A stretch of 64,000 nt of DNA from UBA2589 sp038120095 (GTDB lineage Bacteria; Gemmatimonadota; Gemmatimonadetes; Longimicrobiales; Gaopeijiaceae), in assembly GCA_038120095.1 (NCBI GenBank), contig JAYOKZ010000015.1, positions 1 through 64,000 of the forward strand. The letters run 5' to 3'. The translations under genes were made by a program, and so were the position numbers. Positions 1 to 8,971 of the stretch are shown here, piece after piece (positions within the stretch are counted from its first letter, which is position 1; every line of letters starts with the position of its first letter). Below the pieces are notes generated by a model, which worked only from the letters and a program-made list of their open reading frames with translations, did no database searches and had not been told where the DNA came from.

Positions 1-51
1 CCGTCCGAGAACCGGTTCATCGTGAAGGTGAACTACTGGCTCGGGTTGTAA
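1..51 (+). CDS. C-terminal end of an outer-membrane-type protein (partial)
   Basis: The first 51 bases read in frame as sixteen codons followed by TAA. The visible end, KVNYWLGL, alternates polar and hydrophobic/aromatic residues as the last strand of an outer-membrane beta-barrel does, and resembles the VNYTYRF end of the DUF5916 protein at 47654-50038. The rest of the gene lies outside the window, so the family cannot be decided. The reading frame is solid; the barrel assignment is inference from a very short stretch. Confidence 0.5.
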   Translation, partial: PSENRFIVKVNYWLGL

Positions 52-70
52 GAGTCGAACTCATGTGAGC

Positions 71-2032
71 ATGCGACTCGTCGTCCCCCTCCTTTTGTGC
101 GCGATCGCGGGGGACGTTCAAGCTCAGGTCGAGGTCGTTGATGCCCCGCTCGAGGAACTCCAGGCGGCGTTGGAATCCGGGGCCACGACGTCCGTTCAGC
201 TGACGCGCGCCTATCTGCGCCGGATCGCGGCGTACGATCGATCGGGTCCGAGTCTGAACTCCATCGTGAGCATCAACCCGATGGTTCTGGAGGACGCTGC
301 TACGGCGGATGAGGAGCGCGCGCGGGGCATCGTGCGAAGCCCGCTGCATGGTATCCCGATTATCGTGAAGGACAATGTGGATGTCGCGGGCCTCCCGACC
401 ACGGCTGGTTCTCTTGCCCTGATTCGGAATATTCCCTCCAGCGATGCCGCGCTCGTCAGGCAGCTTCGACAGGCTGGAGCTCTCATTCTTGCGAAGGCCA
501 ACATGCACGAGTTGGCCTCCGGGGTGACGACCGTCTCCTCGGTGGCTGGACAGACCCATAATCCATACGACCCGACGCGGACTCCGGGTGGCTCCAGCGG
601 AGGTACTGCCGTTGCCGTTGCCGCCAGCTTTGCAGCGGTGGGTTGGGGTACGGATACCTGCGGCTCGATTCGCATTCCTGCGGCACACAATGCCCTCTTC
701 GCATTGCGTCCCACCCATGGTCTCACCTCCTTGGCAGGCGTGCTCCCTCTGGCGAACTCCCATGATGTCGTAGCTCCGATGGCACGGACGGTCTCGGATC
801 TTGCGCTTGCCCTCGATCTCTCGCTGCCCCCCTCCGAAGGCGCGACGTCGGGCTTTCGAAGTGCGCTGAGGTCGGATGCATTTCAGGGAGTACGGGTCGG
901 CGTGCTGAATGAGTTCTTCCACGGGACGGAAGAGGACATCTCTTCCCAGTGGATCCAGGTGAGCATTCTGGAGCGCCTGCTCAACGCGGGAGAAGGTGTC
1001 ACGTCGCTGGATCTGTCCGAGCTCGAGGCTGAGCCTCCATATGTCGAGCATCCGGATGAAGTGGAGCCGGCATCGCTCACCCGCCTGGCGATCGCCAGCC
1101 TGACCGAAATGGGGGCCGACACGGTGCCCGTGGCGATCCCGGATCTCGTCTCTCTCGTGCGCGAAGCTTCGATGATCGACCTCGAGTTTCGCGATGACCT
1201 GAACGCCTATCTCGCCACGTCCGGTGGGGGGCCCGTCCGTACGCTCCGGGATCTCGTCGCGACGGAGCTCGTGTCTCCTTCTCTGGCACGCCAACTGAGC
1301 GTTCGTGAGGAGGCGGGTGGGGACCTCTCCCGTGAGCACGACGACGCCCTGGCCCGGAGGGAGCGTCTGCGGACTGTGCTCGATTCGGTGTTCAGCGCTC
1401 TGGACGTAGACGTCATCGCGTATCCGTCGGTGCGGAGGGTCCCCGCCGCGATCGGAGAGGTTCAGCGAGGATCGACGTGCGGACTGAGCTCGAATTCCGG
1501 CTGGCCGGCCATCAACATCCCGGTAGGCTTTACGGAGGATGGGTTACCGGTCGGGATGGAGTTATTGGCCCGAGAGGGTGCCGACGAGATTCTGGTCGGG
1601 CTGGCGTACGCCTTCGAGCAGCGATGGGCCCCACGCGAGATTCCCTGGAGCGTGCCTCCTCTTCGCGGTGGTGAGATGCCGGGTCCGGTCGCCGTGCATC
1701 TCGACGCGGCGGATGGTCAGCAGGTGGCTCCGCTGGGTGAAGTCAGCTTCACTCTGCGCCCGGCGCTGAACCGCCTGGATTACCGGTGGGCGCTTCCGGT
1801 GCTTCTCGACGATTCGGTCATCGACGTGACGCTGCGGGCACCTCGACGTGACGGCGGCGTTCGGATGGTGCACCTGCTGGAGGAGGTCGGGCCCGCCGAG
1901 CTGGTGGGTGGGGTCACGCTTTCCCCGGCATTGAGGAGGTTCCTCGATCGGGGGCAGTTGAGCGTGTACGTCACCACGATGAGACATCCCGAAGGTCTGA
2001 TGATCGGCAGGCTCAGCGTGTCATCGTTCTGA
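71..2032 (+). CDS. Secreted amidase-signature hydrolase with C-terminal CHRD-like domain (copy 1)
   Basis: A 653-residue protein of the amidase signature family, which hydrolyses carboxamide bonds with a Lys-Ser-Ser triad. The triad is readable as K100 (in IIVKDN), S175 (in TPGGSSGGT) and S199 (in GTDTCGSIR). The K-to-S and S-to-S spacings of 75 and 24 equal those of fatty-acid amide hydrolase. Residues 1-18 look like a cleavable signal peptide ending in VQAQ, so the enzyme is probably periplasmic. About 130 extra residues follow the catalytic domain. Their end (LSPALRRFLDRGQLSVYV, then a P-E-G turn and GRL) resembles a CHRD domain. ATG at 71 is preferred; a GTG at 65 is in frame. A paralogue lies at 3633-5528. 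The natural substrate is unknown. Confidence 0.88.
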   Translation: MRLVVPLLLCAIAGDVQAQVEVVDAPLEELQAALESGATTSVQLTRAYLRRIAAYDRSGPSLNSIVSINPMVLEDAATADEERARGIVRSPLHGIPIIVKDNVDVAGLPTTAGSLALIRNIPSSDAALVRQLRQAGALILAKANMHELASGVTTVSSVAGQTHNPYDPTRTPGGSSGGTAVAVAASFAAVGWGTDTCGSIRIPAAHNALFALRPTHGLTSLAGVLPLANSHDVVAPMARTVSDLALALDLSLPPSEGATSGFRSALRSDAFQGVRVGVLNEFFHGTEEDISSQWIQVSILERLLNAGEGVTSLDLSELEAEPPYVEHPDEVEPASLTRLAIASLTEMGADTVPVAIPDLVSLVREASMIDLEFRDDLNAYLATSGGGPVRTLRDLVATELVSPSLARQLSVREEAGGDLSREHDDALARRERLRTVLDSVFSALDVDVIAYPSVRRVPAAIGEVQRGSTCGLSSNSGWPAINIPVGFTEDGLPVGMELLAREGADEILVGLAYAFEQRWAPREIPWSVPPLRGGEMPGPVAVHLDAADGQQVAPLGEVSFTLRPALNRLDYRWALPVLLDDSVIDVTLRAPRRDGGVRMVHLLEEVGPAELVGGVTLSPALRRFLDRGQLSVYVTTMRHPEGLMIGRLSVSSF

Positions 2033-2117
2033 CCGGGCAGAGGGTTCACGGCAGGCGAATTGCCCTGAAGGCAAGAGGTTCGGGCGCACACCCCGCGTGA
2101 CCACCGATGAACGGGGG

Positions 2118-2137
2118 CTGGCCGGTTTTCCGGCCGG
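2118..2137 (+). terminator. Hairpin after the first amidase gene (weak terminator candidate)
   Basis: CTGGCCGG (2118-2125) and CCGGCCGG (2130-2137) form an 8-bp stem with one T-G wobble around a TTTT loop. It lies 86 bases after the amidase stop and before the ATG of the next gene. There is no T-tract after the stem, so it could equally be a leader hairpin of the downstream mRNA. Confidence 0.3.
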
Positions 2138-2181
2138 ATCCCATTGTGCTGGCCGGTCCACCCGAACGAGGAATCACGTCC

Positions 2182-3636
2182 ATGGCCGGCCTGTTCATGC
2201 CCGTTCCCCTCTCGCCTGCCGGTCGCTGCAGTGCCGTCGCCGCAGCCCTTCTCCTCATAGCGTCCGCACTCCCGCCGACCGGCGCCCAGGCGCAGGTCAC
2301 CACCCTCGCCGAACGCGCGGCGGTCGACGAGCTGATGGCCGATTACCACGGCGAGCCGGGTGCTGTCTTCGCAGTGGTGCGGCAGGGTACGGTCATCTTC
2401 GCCGAGGGCTATGGTGTGGCCAACCTCGAGCACGGGATTCCGCTGGGCCGTGAGACTGTCCTCGACATCGGCTCGGTCGCCAAACAGTTCACGGCCTTCG
2501 CGATCGCCCTTCTGGCCGACGAAGGCGCTCTCTCGCTCGATGACGACATTCAGACGCATCTGCCGGAGGTCCCTGACTTTGGCGACGTGATCACGATCCG
2601 GCACATGGTCCACCACATGAGCGGGCTCCGGGAGATCTACACCTCGGAGGGGATCGCCGGACGCCAGAACGGCGATGCCGTCCAGCAGGCCGACGCGCTG
2701 CGGCTCACCGAGCACATGCACGAGCTCAACTTCACGCCGGGCGACCAGTACCTGTACTGTAATACCGCGTATATGATGCTGGCTGACATCGTGGCGCGCG
2801 CGTCGGGTATGCCGTTTCCTCAATTCATGGAAGAGCGGGTCTTCGGGCCGGTCGGGATGCACCATACGACGATCATGTCGAAGCTCGGCCAGTCGATTCC
2901 GGGCGTAGCCGAGTCGTATTCGCCCGACGACGAGGGCTTCGTGCGGGTCTTCGACAACAGCTCCCTGTACGGCGCAGGCGGGATGTATTCGACCGTCGAC
3001 GACCTCGCGCTCTGGATGAACAACTACGCGACCGCCGCGGTGGGTGGCCCGGCCGTGATCGAGCAGATGCAGGAGCAGGGCGTCCTGAATGATGGGGAAG
3101 AGCTCTCCTACGCCTTCGGGATCAACGTCGGAGAACTGCGCGGGGAACGGGTCATCCGGCACACCGGTTCGAGCGCGGGCTTCCGTGCGAGCTTCACCTA
3201 CTTCCCGGAGCTGGATGGCGGGGTGATCACCCTGAGTAACCGATCGAACATCGGTGGCCGGATCCCGGCCGAGCTTCTCGACATCTTCTTCGGGGATCGT
3301 CTCGATCCGGCTCCGGCGCAGCAGGATTCGTCGGAGAACGGGGAGGAGGAGGAAGAACCCGCCGCCTGGTCACCCTCGGCCGAACAGCTCGCATCCCTCG
3401 CGGGGACGTACTACAGCGCCGAGCTGCAGACCATCTACACCCTCTACGTCGAGGACGGGATGCTGATGGGCGCACATCGTCGCCACGGCACATTCGAGCT
3501 CGAGCCGATGGTGGAGGAGATGACGTTCGAGGGGCCCGGCTTCTTCGGGACGGCGATGTTCGAGGATGATGGCACCTTTCGTATCGACAACGGGCGCGTC
3601 CTGAACCTCCTCTTCAACAAGGTGGAGTTCGAGTGA
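2182..3636 (+). CDS. Serine beta-lactamase-fold hydrolase (class C / penicillin-binding-protein-like), secreted
   Basis: A 484-residue secreted protein with the beta-lactamase / D-alanyl-peptidase fold. The SxxK motif is S98-V-A-K101, the Tyr motif is Y192-C-N194 and the third box is H327-T-G. Family members act as esterases, D-aminopeptidases or peptidoglycan enzymes, so beta-lactam resistance should not be assumed. A signal peptide (ALLLIASALPP, ending GAQAQ) precedes the mature domain. After the catalytic domain comes an acidic linker (about residue 315 onward in the mature C-half) and a small beta domain of unknown role. ATG 2182 is chosen over ATG 2107 because GAACGAGG lies 10 bases upstream and the longer form would bury the signal peptide. 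It overlaps the next amidase gene by 4 bases, so the two are translationally coupled. Confidence 0.82.
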   Translation: MAGLFMPVPLSPAGRCSAVAAALLLIASALPPTGAQAQVTTLAERAAVDELMADYHGEPGAVFAVVRQGTVIFAEGYGVANLEHGIPLGRETVLDIGSVAKQFTAFAIALLADEGALSLDDDIQTHLPEVPDFGDVITIRHMVHHMSGLREIYTSEGIAGRQNGDAVQQADALRLTEHMHELNFTPGDQYLYCNTAYMMLADIVARASGMPFPQFMEERVFGPVGMHHTTIMSKLGQSIPGVAESYSPDDEGFVRVFDNSSLYGAGGMYSTVDDLALWMNNYATAAVGGPAVIEQMQEQGVLNDGEELSYAFGINVGELRGERVIRHTGSSAGFRASFTYFPELDGGVITLSNRSNIGGRIPAELLDIFFGDRLDPAPAQQDSSENGEEEEEPAAWSPSAEQLASLAGTYYSAELQTIYTLYVEDGMLMGAHRRHGTFELEPMVEEMTFEGPGFFGTAMFEDDGTFRIDNGRVLNLLFNKVEFE

Positions 3637-5528
3637 CGCGCCTCGATCTCGCCGCGCTCGGGACGATCGCGCTCGGTCTCTTCGTGGCGCCCGCCCATGC
3701 GCAGGTCACCGTCGCGGAACGCTCGATCGTCGAACTCCAGGAGATGATGGTCTCGGGCGAGGCGACGGCCGTCGCCATCACGCAGGCCTACCTCGACCGC
3801 ATCGCGGCGTACGATCAGCAGGGGCCCGTGATCAACGCGATGGTCTGGCTCAATCCCGATGCCCTCTCCGACGCGGAGGCCCTCGACAGGGAACGCGCCG
3901 AGCGGGGCCCTCGCGGCCCGTTGCATGGGATTCCAATCATCCTGAAGGACAATTACGACACGCCCGAGATGCCGACGGCGGCCGGGACGCTGGCCCTGGC
4001 CAACAACTACGCGCCGGATGACGCCTTTCAGGTCGCCAGGCTGCGAGACGCGGGTGCGATCATCCTCGGAAAAGCCAACATGCACGAGCTCGCCTCGGGG
4101 ATCACCACGATCTCGTCGATGGGTGGGCAGACCCGGAACCCGTATGACCTGTCCAGGAATCCCGGCGGCTCGAGTGGCGGGACCGGCGCCGCGATCGCTG
4201 CGAGCTTCGCCGCCGTCGGGTGGGGGAGTGACACGTGCGGGTCGATCCGAATTCCCGCCGCTCAGAACGATCTCGTCGGCCTGCGACCGACCAAGGGCCT
4301 CTCGAGCATCGACGGCATCATTCCGCTTGCAGCCACGCAGGATGTCGGTGGTCCGCTGGCTCGGACCGTCCGCGATCTCGCGATCTCGCTCGATGCGACG
4401 GTGGGGCCCGATCCGAACGATCCGGCGACGGCGATCCTGACGAACCGCGAGGTCCCTCGCTTTGTGGAGTCGCTCGATGAGGACGCCCTGCGCGGTGCCC
4501 GCATCGGCATTCTGGAAGCGTATTTCGGAGAGGCACCGGAGGAGGCCGCTGCCGCTCGACTGGTCCGCGCTGCCATCGAAGAGATGGTCGGCCTGGGCGC
4601 CGACACCGTGACGGTGGAGATCCTGGATCTCGATTCGCTCATCGCCGGCTCGGGCGTGATCGGGTACGAAACGAAGTGGGATCTGATCGACTACTTTGCG
4701 CAGAACCCTCAAGCACCCGTGTCGTCACTGACGGAGATCCTCGAGTCCGGACTGGTGCACGAGGCTTTGGTCCCCAGGATGCGAGCACGCAACGAGTCCG
4801 AAGAGCGGTACTCCGACGAGTACCGGGCGGCGCTCGCAAAACGGGCCCCACTCCGGGAGGCGGTGGAAGCGACCCTGAATCGGTACTCTCTCGATGCCCT
4901 CGTCTTCCCAACCGTGCGCACGATCCCGTCCGTGATCGGTGACCCTCAGCGGGGATCGAGTTGCAGCCTCGGAGCAAATTCGGGACTACCCTCGATCAGC
5001 GTTCCCGTCGGCTTCACGGCTGGCGTCCCGATCGGGATGGAGCTCATGGGTCGGACGCTGGACGATGCCCGGCTGGTGTCTCTGGCGTACGCGTTCGAAC
5101 AGGCGACGGATCATCGCCAGCCTCCTTTCACCACGCCGACTCTCGAGAATGGGACGGCCCCCGCCACTGTGGCTGTCCGTCTCGCGGCAGGAGCCCCGTC
5201 CGGACTGATCGGCTCGCCCGACTCCGAGATCTCGGTCAACGGAAACGTCGCCTTCGATCCGGTAACGAGTCGGCTGTCGATCGTGATCGAGCTGGCCGGA
5301 CTGAGCCTCGTGGACGCGCTGGGTGTGGCACTCCGGTATCCAAACGAGGATGGCGGCTGGCAGGTAACAGACCTCGTCGTGCGTGCCGGTCAGCTGAGAG
5401 GCAGACGGGATCTGGAGCTGTCGCCGCTGCAGCGCGAGCACTTCGAAGCGGGCACCATGCACCTGATCGTGTTGACTCGAGAGCGTCCGCTGGGCGCCGC
5501 GACGATTGGGCTGTTCCCGGTACGGTGA
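3633..5528 (+). CDS. Secreted amidase-signature hydrolase with C-terminal CHRD-like domain (copy 2)
   Basis: A 631-residue paralogue of the 71-2032 gene. The triad K105, S180 and S204 keeps the 75 and 24 residue spacings, and PGGSSGGTG and SDTCGSIRIP are intact. The signal peptide ends in AHAQ, so the enzyme should be exported. The C-terminal 120 residues again carry a beta-rich extension (LSPLQREHFEAGTMHLIVLT) in place of the usual amidase end. The GTG start overlaps the TGA of the beta-lactamase-fold gene (GTGA), which indicates an operon. Both active sites are complete, so neither copy is decaying. Substrates could be exogenous amides or peptides, since both flank another secreted Ser hydrolase. 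Confidence 0.88.
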   Translation: MTRLDLAALGTIALGLFVAPAHAQVTVAERSIVELQEMMVSGEATAVAITQAYLDRIAAYDQQGPVINAMVWLNPDALSDAEALDRERAERGPRGPLHGIPIILKDNYDTPEMPTAAGTLALANNYAPDDAFQVARLRDAGAIILGKANMHELASGITTISSMGGQTRNPYDLSRNPGGSSGGTGAAIAASFAAVGWGSDTCGSIRIPAAQNDLVGLRPTKGLSSIDGIIPLAATQDVGGPLARTVRDLAISLDATVGPDPNDPATAILTNREVPRFVESLDEDALRGARIGILEAYFGEAPEEAAAARLVRAAIEEMVGLGADTVTVEILDLDSLIAGSGVIGYETKWDLIDYFAQNPQAPVSSLTEILESGLVHEALVPRMRARNESEERYSDEYRAALAKRAPLREAVEATLNRYSLDALVFPTVRTIPSVIGDPQRGSSCSLGANSGLPSISVPVGFTAGVPIGMELMGRTLDDARLVSLAYAFEQATDHRQPPFTTPTLENGTAPATVAVRLAAGAPSGLIGSPDSEISVNGNVAFDPVTSRLSIVIELAGLSLVDALGVALRYPNEDGGWQVTDLVVRAGQLRGRRDLELSPLQREHFEAGTMHLIVLTRERPLGAATIGLFPVR

Positions 5529-5613
5529 AGCCGATCTGTGCCGGTGTGAGGCGGAGGTCCGTGTGTCCGTGCAGGCGTCCGTCGACCGAGCGCGCGTAGC
5601 GTTCGAGGCTGTT

Positions 5614-6030
5614 ATGCGTCGGGTGTCGAAGCATGGAACCCTGCTTGTCACCGTGTCGGCAGGCCTCGCGGCGTGCTCACAGGACCAGCGTACAGACCTC
5701 ACCTCGCTCGAGGTCGTGGACAGCCTGTACGTGACGCCGGGGACCCGGGTTCCGTTCTCGGGACCGGTCTTCAGGGACTTTTCACCGGGCAGCGGTCAGG
5801 TGCAGGTCGAGGGGGGGCTTCGCGGTGGCGTCTTCGATGGCGAGTTTGTGGCGTATCACCCGAATGGTCGCATTCGCTACATGGGAAGCTTTCGGAACGG
5901 ACAGCGTTGCGGGCCCTGGACCGAACATGCGGACTCGACGGAGCCGAAAAGCGTCTTCGAAGAAGTGATACGGGAGGTCGAGACACTCGCGCTGTACCCC
6001 GCGTGTGATGCGGAGGAGGAAGAACGTTGA
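5614..6030 (+). CDS. Lipoprotein with MORN-like repeat
   Basis: A 138-residue lipoprotein. The N-terminus carries a basic start, a hydrophobic stretch and the lipobox LAAC (C21). Residues about 68-95 contain a MORN/YwqK-type unit (DGEFVAYHPNGRIRY, then GSFRNGQRCGPWTE), a module usually found in surface or antitoxin-like proteins. ATG 5614 is chosen because it gives a proper lipoprotein signal; in-frame upstream codons would add a charged leader. The gene overlaps the following 34-residue ORF by four bases (TTGA). No enzymatic residues are evident and the function is unknown. Confidence 0.65.
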   Translation: MRRVSKHGTLLVTVSAGLAACSQDQRTDLTSLEVVDSLYVTPGTRVPFSGPVFRDFSPGSGQVQVEGGLRGGVFDGEFVAYHPNGRIRYMGSFRNGQRCGPWTEHADSTEPKSVFEEVIREVETLALYPACDAEEEER

Positions 6031-6131
6031 AGATCTGGGAGATCGGCATCCTGTCGATGATCACAATCGGGTTTTTCTGGGTCATCATGTACGCTGCGCA
6101 ACACGCACGTTCGAAGAAGGAAGACGAGTGA
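6027..6131 (+). CDS. 34-residue single-pass membrane peptide (unrecognised)
   Basis: A TTG-initiated frame of 34 codons overlaps the stop of the MORN lipoprotein (TTGA at 6027-6030) and the GTG start of the aminotransferase (GTGA at 6128-6131). It encodes a short amphipathic start, one hydrophobic segment (about residues 8-24) and a charged tail ending KKEDE, so it should be a tiny inner-membrane protein with a cytosolic C-terminus. GGAGGAAGAACG lies just upstream as a Shine-Dalgarno region. The tight double overlap is the main evidence that it is translated. I recognise no family. Confidence 0.5.
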   Translation: MKIWEIGILSMITIGFFWVIMYAAQHARSKKEDE

Positions 6132-7291
6132 CTCCACCACTGCCGTGCCAACGTGACGCTTTCGACCTCGGTCGCGACGACCATTACCTGAATTGTGCGT
6201 ACATGGGGCCGCTGCCTCGAGTTGCGGCGGAAGCCGGCTTCGAGGCGATCCGGAAGAAGGGTGTGCCCACGCGCATCGTTCCACCCGACTCCTTCTGGGA
6301 TACCGACGAACTTCGTCGTCTCTATGCCCGACTCATCGGAGCGTCCGAACCAGCCCGGGTGGCGATCCAGCCAGGAGTCTCCTACGCCGTGGCGACGGCA
6401 GCGAAGAATCTGCCGGTTTCCGCCGGCCAGAACATCGTCCTCACTCATGAGCAGTTCCCGGGCAACGTGTACTCGTGGCACCGACTGGCCGCAGAATGTC
6501 ATGCGAGCATCCGGGCCGTCGATCCGGGAGAGGGTGAGAGCCGAGGCCGGCGCTGGAATGAACGTCTGTTGGATGCGATCGACTCGCGAACGGCCATCGT
6601 GTCCGTACCGAATGTCCACTGGACTGATGGAACGCTCTTTCACCTCGACGCCATCGGTGCGCGATGCCGCGAGGTGGGAGCCGCCCTGGTGATCGACGCA
6701 ACACAGTCGGCGGGCGCCCTTCCGCTGGACGTGACGTCCATCCATCCGGACGTGGTCGTGACCGCGGCGTACAAGTGGCTGCTCGGCCCGTACTCTCTGG
6801 CGTTCACGTGGTTCTCGGATCGTTTTGAAGACGGCGTCCCGATCGAGGAGACGTGGATCGCTCGAAAGAACAGTCGGGACTTCCAACATCTCGTGGACTA
6901 TCAGAACGAGTACATCGAAGGCGCGGTCCGGTACGACATGGCTGAGCGTTCGAGCTTCTTTCTGGCGCCGATCGCCCGGGCCAGCCTCGAACTCATCCTC
7001 GCGTGGTCACCGCAGGCGATTCAGACGTACTGTCGGGATCTGACCGCGGATTTCCTGCGTGAATCCGCCGAACTCGGTTATTCGGTGGAAGATGATGCGT
7101 GGCGGGGCAGTCATCTCTTCGGCCTGAGGATGCCCGAAGGGATCGACCTTTTGGCCCTCAAGGCCTCACTGGCGGCGCGAAACGTGTCTGCGTCTCTGCG
7201 GGGCAGCGCGCTTCGTTTGTCCCCCAACGTGTACAACGACCGGGTCGATGTCGATGCACTCTTCGACGTTCTGAAAGGTGCGGTCCGATGA
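6128..7291 (+). CDS. Class V aminotransferase-fold PLP enzyme
   Basis: A 387-residue fold-type I PLP enzyme of the class V group (cysteine desulfurase, kynureninase and isopenicillin-N-epimerase relatives). The cofactor residues are clear: D190 in LVIDATQ, Q193 and the Schiff-base lysine K216 in TAAYKWLLG. There is no obvious mobile-loop catalytic Cys of a sulfur-mobilising desulfurase, so an aminotransferase, epimerase or beta-lyase role is more likely. The GTG start overlaps the stop of the 34-residue membrane ORF by four bases; in-frame upstream codons belong to that ORF's antisense-like frame and are rejected. The exact reaction is not decidable from sequence. Confidence 0.8.
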   Translation: MTPPLPCQRDAFDLGRDDHYLNCAYMGPLPRVAAEAGFEAIRKKGVPTRIVPPDSFWDTDELRRLYARLIGASEPARVAIQPGVSYAVATAAKNLPVSAGQNIVLTHEQFPGNVYSWHRLAAECHASIRAVDPGEGESRGRRWNERLLDAIDSRTAIVSVPNVHWTDGTLFHLDAIGARCREVGAALVIDATQSAGALPLDVTSIHPDVVVTAAYKWLLGPYSLAFTWFSDRFEDGVPIEETWIARKNSRDFQHLVDYQNEYIEGAVRYDMAERSSFFLAPIARASLELILAWSPQAIQTYCRDLTADFLRESAELGYSVEDDAWRGSHLFGLRMPEGIDLLALKASLAARNVSASLRGSALRLSPNVYNDRVDVDALFDVLKGAVR

Positions 7292-7349
7292 CCGGCGGCT
7301 GTTCGGGGTAAGGCCTCGCCGAGAGAGAAGGTCAGCTCCTCCAGGGACG

Positions 7350-7919
7350 TCAGCGCCCCTGAATTCCGAAGACGATGTTTGCACGGGCGCCGACACCGAT
7401 CCCCTGCGCCGCGAACCAGCCCTGCCGAACCTCGAGAGCGAACATGGCCGGCGCGTCGCTCGGGTATGACTCCGTGACGAGCGGCTCCATGGCAACAATG
7501 TCGACGACTCGGTATGACGGATCCATGTAGGCGATGTCGAGCGGCACGTATGTGTTGGCCATCCAGAACGAGCGGGGCTGACTGTCCTGGAAGACGAACA
7601 GCATCCCGGTTCCATCGGGAACCTCCTCCCGGTACATGAGCCCTTGAGCCCGCTCGTCGGCGGTGGCGGCGACCTCTGCGACGACCGTGTCCGCGCCGAA
7701 AATCACCCACGCATGACCTGCGGGCGGCAGGGGCCCGAGATCAGATGTTTCCGCCTGGGACGCCGTGTTGAGTACAAATGTTTCCGGTGCCCGGCCGTCG
7801 TCGGGTCGGTCGGCGCCGACGTCCAGGCATGCGGCAAGGCCGACGCCAAGCGCGATCAGGCCGAAAACGGCGCGGCTACTGGATCCTGCAGGCTTGTGAA
7901 AAAGATCACGAAGTACCAT
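7350..7919 (-). CDS. DUF192 family lipoprotein
   Basis: A 189-residue exported protein of the DUF192 family, small beta-barrel proteins of poorly known role. The family signature runs from ADERAQGLMYRE through GMLFVF to SFWMANTYVPLD. An N-terminal signal with lipobox LAAC (C31) anchors it to a membrane. The ATG at 7919 is chosen because AAGGGAG lies seven bases upstream; earlier in-frame codons would add an unlikely 22-residue leader. It is transcribed towards the aminotransferase gene and away from the oxidase operon, with about 147 bases of shared upstream DNA (7920-8066). Confidence 0.85.
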   Translation of the reverse strand: MVLRDLFHKPAGSSSRAVFGLIALGVGLAACLDVGADRPDDGRAPETFVLNTASQAETSDLGPLPPAGHAWVIFGADTVVAEVAATADERAQGLMYREEVPDGTGMLFVFQDSQPRSFWMANTYVPLDIAYMDPSYRVVDIVAMEPLVTESYPSDAPAMFALEVRQGWFAAQGIGVGARANIVFGIQGR

Positions 7920-8066
7920 ATGTAGGCTCCCTTTCGACCCGGAACGGATGTATCTTACCGCGCCTTCCGAAAGACCCGGAATCACGGCGCGAGATCGTTC
8001 CGGAATGGACGGTGCTGGATGGGTCGCTCACTGCGACCTGTACCAGAAAAGCTCGGGGTTCGTAAC

Positions 8067-8324
8067 GTGATTGACCAGAAACTTCTCGACATTCTCGTGT
8101 GTCCGGAGACAAGACAAACGCTTCGTCGTGCCGACGACGCGGTGCTTGAGGAGGTCAATGCGTCCATCGCCCGAGGTTCCCTCTCGAATCGCGGCGGTGG
8201 ACCCGTGACTGTGACGGTCGCGGAGGGGCTGCTCCGCGAAGACGGTGACGTTCTCTATCCGGTACGGGACGACATCCCGATCATGTTGATCGACGAGTCG
8301 ATTTCACTACCCACACAGGTATGA
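8067..8324 (+). CDS. Trm112-like small zinc-ribbon-type protein
   Basis: An 85-residue protein with the Trm112/YcaR pattern: LLDILVCPETRQTLR near the N-terminus and LYPVRDDIPIMLIDE at the end. Bacterial members are small partner proteins whose targets are mostly unknown. Only one Cys of the usual zinc pairs is present, so metal binding is doubtful. GTG 8067 fits the usual family start (IDQKLLDILVCP); an in-frame ATG at 8019 would add 16 residues. The stop overlaps the start of the cytochrome c gene (ATGA), so it is co-translated with the respiratory operon. Confidence 0.75.
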   Translation: MIDQKLLDILVCPETRQTLRRADDAVLEEVNASIARGSLSNRGGGPVTVTVAEGLLREDGDVLYPVRDDIPIMLIDESISLPTQV

Positions 8325-8962
8325 TGGTACGACTTCCGACTGCTGGAAAAGCGCTGCTGCCGCTTGCGGTATTTGGGATGGCGGCATGCAGCAATCCGAC
8401 GCCGCAAGCTGGTATGGAACTCGGCGCCGAACTCTTCGAAACCTGCGCCCCCTGTCACGGAGACGCGGGGCAGGGCAACGTCGACATCGCCGCTCCGGCC
8501 ATTGCGGGTCTCCCGCAGTGGTACGTGGAAGACCAGCTCCGAGGCTTTCAGAACGAGTATCGGGGCGACCATGCGAGCGACCTGCCGGGGTTGAGGATGC
8601 GCCCGATGGCGGTCTCTCTCACTCGTGATGTCGATGTTCCTTCCGTCTCGCAGTACGTCGCGTCTCTCGATCCGTTGTATCCGGAGAGCACGCTGCACGG
8701 AAACGCTGGTGCAGGTGCCGCCTCCTATGCCGTGTGCGTCGCCTGTCATGGAGAGGACGGTCTGGGGAATCCGGACCTGCATGCTCCGCCGATCGTGATG
8801 CTTGACGACTGGTACCTGCTGAACCAGCTCCGGAATTTCAAAAGTGGTGCTCGCGGTGCCCGCCCGGCGGACACGTGGGGCCAGACGATGCGCGTGAACT
8901 CTCTCGCGTTGAGCGACGAGGCGATGCAGGATGTGATCGCCTACGTCCAGACGCTCAGGTAG
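8321..8962 (+). CDS. Di-haem cytochrome c lipoprotein (cytochrome c4-like)
   Basis: A 213-residue lipoprotein with two class I cytochrome c domains. The haem-attachment motifs are CAPCH (C42-H46) and CVACH (C139-H143), and each is followed by Met candidates for the sixth ligand (around M93/M96 and M190). A lipobox at MAAC (C23) tethers it to the membrane. Such di-haem cytochromes shuttle electrons to terminal oxidases, and this gene sits directly upstream of the oxidase subunits. It could be the donor from alternative complex III to the oxidase. Alternative starts at 8321 and 8324 differ by one Met. Confidence 0.88.
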   Translation: MMVRLPTAGKALLPLAVFGMAACSNPTPQAGMELGAELFETCAPCHGDAGQGNVDIAAPAIAGLPQWYVEDQLRGFQNEYRGDHASDLPGLRMRPMAVSLTRDVDVPSVSQYVASLDPLYPESTLHGNAGAGAASYAVCVACHGEDGLGNPDLHAPPIVMLDDWYLLNQLRNFKSGARGARPADTWGQTMRVNSLALSDEAMQDVIAYVQTLR

Positions 8963-8971
8963 GGCGAACTC

